From assembly GCF_002095315.1 (NCBI RefSeq), contig NZ_MLFN01000024.1, positions 1-54,182 of the forward strand: a DNA stretch of 54,182 nt, written 5' to 3'. Under the pieces are notes generated by a model that ran no database searches, was not told the origin of the DNA, and saw only the letters and a list, made by a program, of their open reading frames with translations. The position numbers and the translations under genes are program-made. Position 1 is the stretch's first letter; each line of letters starts with the position of its first letter. Shown piece by piece: positions 46,618-54,182 of this stretch. This stretch comes from Pantoea conspicua (GTDB lineage Bacteria; Pseudomonadota; Gammaproteobacteria; Enterobacterales; Enterobacteriaceae).

Positions 46618-49050
46618 TCAGGCCGAGCGAGGAGGGAGTTCGTAGATTTCGTTTTCCAGTTCACTCACGGCACTCATGTAGCTTTCCTTGTCACCAAAGT
46701 TCTTTTTGATGATCTCCAAAGGGCGGCCCATGGTATCAAAAGGTCGAAGCTTCAGTACCTGAATATCTTCGATTTCCTTTACGCCCGCATCGGCGTATTT
46801 ATCGAGCAGGTTGCTCAAGACGGTCTGAGCCGACTCAGAGTACTTGGTAAAGTAGTTACGCTTACGCACATTATCGGCGCGTTCACGGCGGGTGAGCGGC
46901 GGCTGGCCGTACACGACATGGCAGAGCATATCGAAGGGATCCAGCTCTTTGCCGACCTCTTCCGTCAGTACATCCCAGATAATACCTTGCTGTTCCAGCT
47001 CTTCGATAATGGCCTGTTTACGTTCAGCACTTTGCCAGCGCTGAACAAAGTCATTTAAAGACGCGTACTCTTTCATCAGCGTACGACGGGTGTAATCCTG
47101 AAATGATTCGGTGACCAGCTTACCGTCAGCGTCGTAATACTGAACGCGTTTAGATAACACGTTAACAGCAACGCCTTTAACATAAAACTTCCTGCGTCGT
47201 TCCTCGTCTGTTTCGGGCATTTCGCCGTCAGGTTCGGTTTCTGTTGAGGTGCCAGAGGGATAATCCGGCGATGGTTCTTCTGCATGGCCTGTTTGACCCG
47301 CTCCATATGATACTTCATCTTCCAGCTGTTCATCAAAATCTGACTCTGGATCGGCGACCTCATCTTTTGTCGTCGTTATGACTTTCACAGGCAAGCCATC
47401 AAAGCGTTCATCTGCAAACAGCTCGGTGGCTTTTCGGAAATCCAGAATGGTGAACCATAGTTTGTTGTAGCGTTCATCAATACGCGTGCCGCGTCCGATG
47501 ATCTGCTTAAATTTGGTCATCGACTGTATGTTTTGTTCAAGCACAACCAGCTTACAGGTTTTGGCATCGACACCCGTTGTCATCAGTTCTGATGTTACGG
47601 TGATAACCGGGTAGGGCTTCTTCGGATTGATGAAGTTATCCAGCTGGTTTTTCCCCTCGGTCTCATCACCTGTAATACGCATAATGTATTTGTCATTTTC
47701 TTTCATTTGCGCTGCGTTGAGATTTACCAGTGCGCGCCGCATCCGCTCTGCATGAGGGATGTCATTACAGAAGACGATGGTTTTATCCATGGGGTTGGTA
47801 CGTTTGAGGTAATCCGTAATGGTTTCTGCCACCAGCTGAGTGCGTTCATCAATGACTAAGTTGCGATCAAAATCTTTTTGGTTGTAGATGCGATCTTCTA
47901 TCAGCTCACCATTTTTATCGACTTCCCCTTTCGCTGGACGCCATCCTTGCAGGTCAACATTGATATCAACGCGTACGACTTTGTAAGGTGCCAGGAAGCC
48001 ATCCTCAATGCCCTGTTTAAGCGAATAGGTATAGACCGGCTCACCGAAATAGTCCGTATTTGAAACCTCATGGGTCTCTTTCGGCGTCGCTGTTAAACCG
48101 ACCTGAGTCGCACTACTAAAATATTCCAGAATCTCGCGCCAGGCACTGTCTTCAGCGGCGCTGCCGCGATGGCATTCGTCAATGATGATCAGGTCGAAGA
48201 AGTCACGCGCAACCTGCTTATACGCTTTTTCATGCTCTTCGGTTCCTGTCATCGCCTGATACAGCGCCAGATGGATTTCGTAAGCGGGATCGACAGTGCG
48301 GCCAGTGATTTTGGTCATTGCCTGCCCAAAAGGTTGGAAATCATTGGTGCGGGTTTGATCAACAAGAATGTTGCGATCGGCAAGGAACAGAATGCGTTTC
48401 TTGTGCCTGCCTTTCCATAACCGCCAGATAATCTGGAAGGCAGTGTAGGTTTTGCCGGTGCCGGTTGCCATCACTAATAAGATGCGGTTCTGGCCTGCTG
48501 AGATAGCCTCAAGCGTTTTATTGATTGCCTGAAGCTGATAATAGCGCGGCGATTTACCGGAGCCGTCTTCATAGTAGTCCTGCGTAATAACAGGTAGTTG
48601 TGCGGCGGTATAACCTTTCCAGAGACAGAACTTCCCCCATAACTCAGCAGGCGTTGGGAACTCTTCAAGTGTAATCTCTCGTTCCAGCTGATAGGAGTTC
48701 GTTTTGTCGTGAAATACGAAGCCATCACCATTGGAGGCAAAGACGAAAGGAACCTCTAACAAGGCGGCATAACCAAGTCCCTGTTGCATCCCTTTGCCAA
48801 TTTCATGCTTGTTTGCTTTCGCTTCGATGACTGCCAGCGGTAAGCCAGGCTTATGGTAGAGCACTATATCTGCTGATTTGACTTTCTGACGGGATGCCAG
48901 CTTACCCCGCACAACTACCTTGCCATCACGTAACTTCACCTCCTGGCGAATTTGCGTCATGTCATCCCATCCGGCCTTCTTGACCGCAGGCAGAATAAAT
49001 TTAGTTACGATGTCGGTTTCAGTCAGTTGAGCTTTGTTCACGCCAGCCAT
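46618..49050 (-). CDS. hsdR: Type I restriction endonuclease subunit HsdR (EcoEI-like)
   Basis: 810-residue motor/nuclease subunit. Nuclease motif '[21 protein letters not shown]' near the N-terminus, helicase Walker A '[14 protein letters not shown]', motif II DECHRG, motif III 'GLTATP', motif VI '[11 protein letters not shown]', and an EcoEI-type C-terminal domain. Start [13 protein letters not shown] at 49050 with GGAAAT upstream; the frame open to 49143 lacks family similarity. First gene of the hsdR-hsdM-hsdS-nuclease operon, divergent from the DUF4011 helicase. Confidence 0.94.
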   Translation of the reverse strand: MAGVNKAQLTETDIVTKFILPAVKKAGWDDMTQIRQEVKLRDGKVVVRGKLASRQKVKSADIVLYHKPGLPLAVIEAKANKHEIGKGMQQGLGYAALLEVPFVFASNGDGFVFHDKTNSYQLEREITLEEFPTPAELWGKFCLWKGYTAAQLPVITQDYYEDGSGKSPRYYQLQAINKTLEAISAGQNRILLVMATGTGKTYTAFQIIWRLWKGRHKKRILFLADRNILVDQTRTNDFQPFGQAMTKITGRTVDPAYEIHLALYQAMTGTEEHEKAYKQVARDFFDLIIIDECHRGSAAEDSAWREILEYFSSATQVGLTATPKETHEVSNTDYFGEPVYTYSLKQGIEDGFLAPYKVVRVDINVDLQGWRPAKGEVDKNGELIEDRIYNQKDFDRNLVIDERTQLVAETITDYLKRTNPMDKTIVFCNDIPHAERMRRALVNLNAAQMKENDKYIMRITGDETEGKNQLDNFINPKKPYPVITVTSELMTTGVDAKTCKLVVLEQNIQSMTKFKQIIGRGTRIDERYNKLWFTILDFRKATELFADERFDGLPVKVITTTKDEVADPESDFDEQLEDEVSYGAGQTGHAEEPSPDYPSGTSTETEPDGEMPETDEERRRKFYVKGVAVNVLSKRVQYYDADGKLVTESFQDYTRRTLMKEYASLNDFVQRWQSAERKQAIIEELEQQGIIWDVLTEEVGKELDPFDMLCHVVYGQPPLTRRERADNVRKRNYFTKYSESAQTVLSNLLDKYADAGVKEIEDIQVLKLRPFDTMGRPLEIIKKNFGDKESYMSAVSELENEIYELPPRSA

Positions 49051-49468
49051 AGCATTTCCGGTCAGATTAAAGTGAAGGAATATGGACCAATTCTTGCACA
49101 AATAAAGTGCTTCGTTAATGTCTTTAGGCAACAGAATCAGCACGGTGAGATCTTTAACCTTGCTAAGTCAAATATGCAGCTTGGTGCTTTTTGTTAAACC
49201 CTCCTTATTGATTATCCTCTTGTGTTCATCACTGCTCAGGGTATGATTTTGCTATCCGATGCTTACCGGTTGGGTTTCCCAGATAAAAAGGAAGCCTGTC
49301 TCCCGGTAAGGTCTGTCTCTGAATTCACCATCTTTAGTAATAAAAATCAGAACTCGTCACGACAGCCAGAGTGACTTTAAGTGGCACGGCTTTTATTTCT
49401 GACAGACATTGAAAACAGACAGGTTGGTGAGTTCTTTTAATCTTTTGCTATGATCTACAGGGTTTGAT
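49051..49468. other. Divergent promoter region hsdR / DUF4011 helicase
   Basis: 418 bp with no gene. It contains an 8-bp inverted repeat CTTACCGG/CCGGTAAG (49262-49269, 49303-49310) with a 33-nt middle, which could be an operator or a long leader stem. It must hold promoters for both the restriction operon and the helicase. Confidence 0.5.
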
Positions 49469-52400
49469 ATGGCGGAACACTCTTCTTCAATCAATGACAA
49501 ATCTCAAGGGTATATCCTTAAATCACTTGAGGATATGCGGCGTAAATTGCTGGATTTGACTTCACGAAATAGGCTATTAAATTTTCCGGTTAACCAAAAG
49601 CATTCTTCCTTACGTATCATCAATGAGCTGCCAGATCAGCTATTTCAAACCCTCAGGTCAGAACAGGTCATGCAGTTCGCTCCTGTTCCGGATCCGACCA
49701 AAGCACAGTTACAGCAGTTTGGTTATCTGGAAAAAAATGCTTCTTCAGCAGAAGAAAAAGCAACGAAATCATTGCCCGATGCGAAAACCTGGGCTGGAAA
49801 ATTGGGTATCAATACCAGCTATGAGTTGCTGAGCAGCGCCCAAAACAATATCTCATCTGAAGATTATGAGCTGGTAATCAAAGCAAGAGATGTCATCCTT
49901 GAGCATCTGAAAGAAAACGGGGGCTCTTTAGCAGGCATCAGAAGTACTGAGGCTAACTCCGGCCTTCCAGGCCAACATCTGGATTCTCTTCTTACCCGGC
50001 TTGGCTACAAAGATATCGGTGAGTTTGAGCGCGATACGAAAGCGGGCAAGCCGTTGCGTAAACCATCCGTTCAGGCATCCCTGACCGATGACCAAATCCA
50101 AACACTTTACTATCCAGCCGAGCTGGAAGCTGTGTTGCGTTCTATCCATGGTAAGGCGCAGGTCGCAATTGAAGAGACGGGGGCTGGTATTCTCTATTTG
50201 TCCCTTGGCTTTCTGGAATGGTATGAAAGCGAAGATTCAGATAAGGCTAGACTTGCTCCACTCTTTACTGTTCCGGTGACGCTTGAGAAAGGCAAGCTCG
50301 ATCCACAGGCCGGCCTCTATCGTTACCACTTACGTTATACCGGGGAAGACATTATCCCTAATTTGTCGCTGCATGAAAAATTACAGGGCGATTTTGGTCT
50401 TGCCTTGCCCAGCCTTGATGACGAGATGTTGCCTGAAACTTACTTCAAACAAATACAGGCAATCATCGAAAAGAATAAGCCGCGCTGGAAAGTGCGTCGC
50501 TACGGAGCATTGAGCTTATTAAACTTCAGCAAGATGCTGATGTATCTGGATCTTGATCCAGAGCGCTGGCCTCAAGGCAGTAAAAACTTACTGAATCATG
50601 AAGTGATCAAACGCCTTTTTACGTCTCAGGCGGAAAATAATTCGAATACAGGAAGCTTGTCCAGGGAGTATTCGATCGATACTCTCGATAACATTCATGA
50701 AAAATTTCCGCTTATTTATGATGCTGATAGTTCGCAGCATAGCGCTCTGATTGATGCTGTAAACGGTGAAAATTTGGTAATCGAAGGGCCACCAGGGACG
50801 GGGAAATCACAAACAATAACGAACCTTATTGCCGCTGCGATGCTGAATGGTAAAAAGGTTCTCTTTGTTGCGGAAAAGCTCGCTGCGCTAGAGGTGGTAA
50901 AACACAGACTCGATAAGGCGGGATTAGGTGACTTTTGTCTGGAGCTTCATAGCCATAAATCGCATAAGCGTAAGGTTTTAGAGGATATTCAGAAAAGGCT
51001 GCATAATCCGACATTGCAAAAAACGCCTGCGCAAATTGACGCAGAGATTTCACGCTATGAAGATTTGAAGAGTCAGTTAAACAGCTACGCTCAGGAAATT
51101 AATGAGATCTGGAAGCATACCGAGCTTACTGTTCACCAGATTTTGACCGGGGCGACACGCTATCGACGCGAACTCGGTATCGATCCAACTCAACTGCATA
51201 TAGAAAACCTTTCGGGGCAGAAATTGAATCGCGTGGCGCAGTTAAGACTACGTGACCAAATCAAAGAGTTTAAAGATGTAGTTGTGGAATTTCGTCAACA
51301 GGTCGGTGAGCAGGCTGAACTATTGGAGCATCCCTGGTATGGCATCAATAACGTCGATATCCAGCTTTTCGACAGTGATAGAATTGTTTCAGTTCTGAAT
51401 GAATGGAATGTAGCGCTAATCTCATGGCAGCAGGCACTCTCAGATTTTCTAAATCAGTATTCGATTGTTACTGCCAATCATGACGAAATGAGCTGGCAGA
51501 CTCAGTTAGTTGAGTTGTCCGGTCGACTTCCGGATCTGCCCGCTGAAGCTGATTTTCAGGCTTACGCCAAACTTGATGATAATAAGGTTGAACATTTAAA
51601 AAATTGGCTGGTGGATTTCAATGTCGTTCAGGCTGATTATCGTCATATGGCTGACTACCTGATGCCTGAAAAATTGCGTCTCCTTGAGGAAGGGACTTCT
51701 GCGCCTGACTTCCCGAATATCGCTAAAACATTTGGTCTGGATAGCGTGACCACGCTTGCTGATGTCGTACGTCTGATTCGTAGTTTAGAGCAAATGTATG
51801 TTTCTTTTGAAGCAGATCGTCAGCATCTTTCCGCACTACTTGAATCTTTACCATCTTCTGTTTCCGAAAGATTTCCTGCTACTCCGCAAGGTTTTAGTCA
51901 AATAGCGACATTTATTTATGTTGCATTTGAGCTACCTGGCGATTTAGTTAAATACAGACATGAAAGGTTCGATGATGATGGTATCGAGCCGCTGATCGAA
52001 GAGTTAAGCCAGCGGTTGGCATCGTTACATACCCTGCGCGGCCAGTTAAAGTCACGCTTTGTACTGAATAAAGTAACTGATGATGAACAGCTGAAGACTA
52101 TTGAAAGCAGCTTGAAAGACTCTGGCTTGTTTAGCTGGTTAAGCGGCTCATGGCGACAAGCCAAAAATACGCTAGTCGGCTTATCCAGCGAACCTAATAC
52201 AAAATGGAAGACGCTTTATGATGAACTGCCCAAGCTTCGTCAGTATGCTCAAGAACTAACTGAGTTTGAGGCACGTAATTTTAGCCAAATTTTCGGTGAG
52301 CTTTATCAAGGATTAGAAACCGAGCCGAACCAGATGCGGCAGCTTCGAGACTGGTATAGCAAAGTGCGTAGTGTCTGGGGTATCGGCTTCGGCGCTAACG

Positions 52401-54182
52401 TTGCCATAGGCAGCGCTTTACTCACTTTGGATAGTCAGATTTTCAAAGGTATCCAGCAGTTAAGACATCAGGGTGTGGATACTCAAATCTCGCAGCATCT
52501 GACCAAACTGAAAGAGTTTGAAGAAACTATCCCATCAAACGTTTTGTTCCCTGAAAACGTTCAAACACTGGCCGGTAACACAAATATTTTTTCACCACTT
52601 ATAGCCAACCTTAAGGATGCACTGTTTCCAATACAGCAATGGTTTACAGCTGAGCAACTTACTTTGGAGACAGTAAATGAAAAGATCGTCATCTTGCATC
52701 AAATACAAGAAAAGCAGCGTATTTTAGGTGAAGATATGTTGCCTGGCGATATTTTTGCGATAGCAAATGAAATGGCTTTCGGAGCAAGTAAAGATAATAC
52801 GCGTCTTCTAAATGTGATGAGTGAAACCATTACTTTTACAGAAAAAATGCGTGAAAAAATCCACAACTCTGATTTGTCTGATGCTATCAAAAATTTATCC
52901 GGCGGCGATGAGTACCGAAGCCTGCAACAGCATTTTCACGCCCTTGAGCATAAGTGGCAAATTAAAACAGACCGGCAAATGAATTTTGCACAGGAGACTC
53001 AGCTTGATATTGTGCAATGGCAACAGCGATGCCAGGATCGTCTCTCCGCATTAATAGAGCGTAATAAAGAAGCAATATCTAAACCTCGATGGTTAAATGG
53101 TTGGCTTAATTTTACCCGCGTATCTAAAGCTATTGAAAGTAATGGGCTACAGCGTATCCGTGATGCGATCATGGGCCATACACTTGCAATTGAACAAATC
53201 GATACCGGCTTGCAGGTGGCTATTTTCGATCAGCTGGCGCGCGAAGTTGCTTCTGAACGTCCACATCTTCTACGGGTGTCGGGTAATAGCCGGAGCGCCA
53301 TGCAAAAAACATTTCGTGACTATGACAAGGCGCTTCAGAAATTACAGCGTGAACGTATAGCAGCCGTCATTGCAAGCAATCCGGTTCCCCAGGGCGCATC
53401 AGGGGGAAGAAAAGCAGACTACACGGAAATGGCTCTTATCAGAAACGAGACCGGCAAGAAGACGCGGCACGTTCCGATTCGTCAACTTATTAATCGAGCC
53501 GGTCGCGCACTGCTCCAGTTGAAGCCCTGTTTTATGATGGGGCCAATGTCTGCGGCTAATTACCTTCAACCGGGTGACATTGAATTTGATCTTGTTGTGA
53601 TGGATGAAGCTTCACAGGTTAAGCCTGAGGATGCGATGGGAGTTATCGCGCGCGGTAAGCAAATTGTCGTAGTTGGTGACCCTAAACAGCTTCCGCCAAC
53701 CAGCTTCTTTGATCGTGCAGGCATTGATGATGATGACGAAGACACTGCTGCAGTAAGTCAGACTGACAGTATCCTTGATGCCTCTTTGCCGCTTTTCAAA
53801 ATGCGCCGTTTAAGATGGCATTATCGTTCTCAGCACGAGAGCCTGATTGCCTACTCTAACCGTCATTTTTATAATAGCGATTTAGTTGTTTTCCCTTCAC
53901 CTAACGCTCATGCTCCAGAGTATGGCGTTAAATTCAGCTTCGTTAAAAACGGTCGTTTTATTACTCAGCATAATATTGAAGAAGCTCGGGTTATTGCCAA
54001 GGCTGTGGCTTTACATGCAATTCATTCACCTGAGGAGTCTTTGGGGATCGTAGCCATGAACTCAAAGCAGCGTGAACAAATTGAACGAGCCATTGACGAA
54101 ATGTGTCGTGAAGACTCTCAAGCTGATGCAGCTATTGATCGGTTAAGAACGAAAAGCGATGCACTCTTTGTTAAGAACCGGC
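49469..54182 (+). CDS. DUF4011 SF1 helicase (Hhe-like defence protein), truncated by window end
   Basis: Open frame of 1571 codons running off the right edge. N-terminal DUF4011 signature 'LLDLTSRNRLLNF' at residues 27-39; Walker A GPPGTGKSQT from residue 440; about 900 residues of mostly helical insertion; motif II 'VVMDEASQ' with Asp1379; 'VGDPKQLPPTSF' and 'WHYRSQHESL' after it, as in Upf1-like SF1 helicases. I checked that Walker A and motif II are in frame with the ATG. AGGG precedes the start. Relatives end in DUF3320/Vsr-like nuclease domains and act in anti-phage defence (Hhe); whether this one does lies outside the window. Confidence 0.9.
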   Translation, partial: MAEHSSSINDKSQGYILKSLEDMRRKLLDLTSRNRLLNFPVNQKHSSLRIINELPDQLFQTLRSEQVMQFAPVPDPTKAQLQQFGYLEKNASSAEEKATKSLPDAKTWAGKLGINTSYELLSSAQNNISSEDYELVIKARDVILEHLKENGGSLAGIRSTEANSGLPGQHLDSLLTRLGYKDIGEFERDTKAGKPLRKPSVQASLTDDQIQTLYYPAELEAVLRSIHGKAQVAIEETGAGILYLSLGFLEWYESEDSDKARLAPLFTVPVTLEKGKLDPQAGLYRYHLRYTGEDIIPNLSLHEKLQGDFGLALPSLDDEMLPETYFKQIQAIIEKNKPRWKVRRYGALSLLNFSKMLMYLDLDPERWPQGSKNLLNHEVIKRLFTSQAENNSNTGSLSREYSIDTLDNIHEKFPLIYDADSSQHSALIDAVNGENLVIEGPPGTGKSQTITNLIAAAMLNGKKVLFVAEKLAALEVVKHRLDKAGLGDFCLELHSHKSHKRKVLEDIQKRLHNPTLQKTPAQIDAEISRYEDLKSQLNSYAQEINEIWKHTELTVHQILTGATRYRRELGIDPTQLHIENLSGQKLNRVAQLRLRDQIKEFKDVVVEFRQQVGEQAELLEHPWYGINNVDIQLFDSDRIVSVLNEWNVALISWQQALSDFLNQYSIVTANHDEMSWQTQLVELSGRLPDLPAEADFQAYAKLDDNKVEHLKNWLVDFNVVQADYRHMADYLMPEKLRLLEEGTSAPDFPNIAKTFGLDSVTTLADVVRLIRSLEQMYVSFEADRQHLSALLESLPSSVSERFPATPQGFSQIATFIYVAFELPGDLVKYRHERFDDDGIEPLIEELSQRLASLHTLRGQLKSRFVLNKVTDDEQLKTIESSLKDSGLFSWLSGSWRQAKNTLVGLSSEPNTKWKTLYDELPKLRQYAQELTEFEARNFSQIFGELYQGLETEPNQMRQLRDWYSKVRSVWGIGFGANVAIGSALLTLDSQIFKGIQQLRHQGVDTQISQHLTKLKEFEETIPSNVLFPENVQTLAGNTNIFSPLIANLKDALFPIQQWFTAEQLTLETVNEKIVILHQIQEKQRILGEDMLPGDIFAIANEMAFGASKDNTRLLNVMSETITFTEKMREKIHNSDLSDAIKNLSGGDEYRSLQQHFHALEHKWQIKTDRQMNFAQETQLDIVQWQQRCQDRLSALIERNKEAISKPRWLNGWLNFTRVSKAIESNGLQRIRDAIMGHTLAIEQIDTGLQVAIFDQLAREVASERPHLLRVSGNSRSAMQKTFRDYDKALQKLQRERIAAVIASNPVPQGASGGRKADYTEMALIRNETGKKTRHVPIRQLINRAGRALLQLKPCFMMGPMSAANYLQPGDIEFDLVVMDEASQVKPEDAMGVIARGKQIVVVGDPKQLPPTSFFDRAGIDDDDEDTAAVSQTDSILDASLPLFKMRRLRWHYRSQHESLIAYSNRHFYNSDLVVFPSPNAHAPEYGVKFSFVKNGRFITQHNIEEARVIAKAVALHAIHSPEESLGIVAMNSKQREQIERAIDEMCREDSQADAAIDRLRTKSDALFVKNR

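Noticed and set aside
49262..49310. CTTACCGG/CCGGTAAG pair as a terminator.
   Set aside because: The 33-nt middle and absence of a T-run make an intrinsic terminator unlikely; kept only as a possible operator or leader stem.
46598..49414. The 15-mer TGACAGACATTGAAA occurs at 46598-46612 and 49400-49414, flanking hsdR.
   Set aside because: About one exact 15-bp repeat is expected by chance in a window this size; no other sign of a recombination cassette.

Overview
The window reads as a chromosome segment of an Erwiniaceae-type enterobacterium (Pantoea/Erwinia-like). Most of the first 28 kb keeps the order known from Escherichia coli around the hexuronate locus (yqjG-yqjF-yqjK-yqjE-yqjD-yqjC-mzrA-yqjA, exuR-exuT, uxaC..uxaA, sstT, alx, ygjR, ygjP, rlmG, fadH). 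Genus-type differences are uxaB placed inside the uxa operon, an inserted ClC chloride channel gene, and ddlA lying further along. The assignment rests on recognised proteins and synteny; no search was run.

Layout. 0-4.3 kb: glutathionyl-hydroquinone reductase, DoxX protein, membrane/stress proteins and a DedA transporter, all on the minus strand. 4.6-11.6 kb: hexuronate regulon (repressor exuR, transporter exuT, divergent operon uxaC-uxaB-uxaA) with three matching ExuR-type operators. 11.6-11.8 kb: an unexplained block of nested inverted repeats ending in a terminator. 11.8-21.1 kb: sstT, alx with its yybP-ykoY manganese riboswitch, ygjR, a ClC channel, ygjP, rlmG, fadH. 21.2-28.4 kb: a YfiH/PgeF-family protein divergent from an e(P4) nucleotidase lipoprotein, a carbonic anhydrase-SulP pair, a MASE1-GGDEF cyclase and ddlA.

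28.6-39.7 kb is accessory. It holds a probable polymorphic toxin/immunity pair, an orphan hcp with a hexanucleotide repeat upstream, and a decayed P2-like prophage (cos-like site, complete portal gene, 3' end of the terminase gene). That prophage carries an AT-rich two-gene cassette of unknown function. Next come a GntP-family permease, a yjjJ/hipH HipA-type gene with 12-bp-spaced repeats in front of it, an IS3-family scrap, and a second hcp with a DUF1493 gene and an STM2901-like gene.

At 39.74 kb a 47-nt copy of the 3' end of an ileX-type tRNA-Ile(CAU) marks an island attachment site. To its right are a tyrosine integrase, small genes, a four-gene type I restriction-modification operon (hsdR-hsdM-hsdS plus a PD-(D/E)XK nuclease with a PUA/EVE-like domain), and divergently a giant DUF4011 SF1 helicase cut by the window end. 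This is a tRNA-linked anti-phage defence island.

Several otherwise well-conserved genes are interrupted. uxaB, the ClC gene (twice), rlmG and hcp-1 each need one base restored in a short homopolymer, which looks like base-calling error. sstT and the STM2901-like gene have in-frame stop codons, which are substitutions and may be real.
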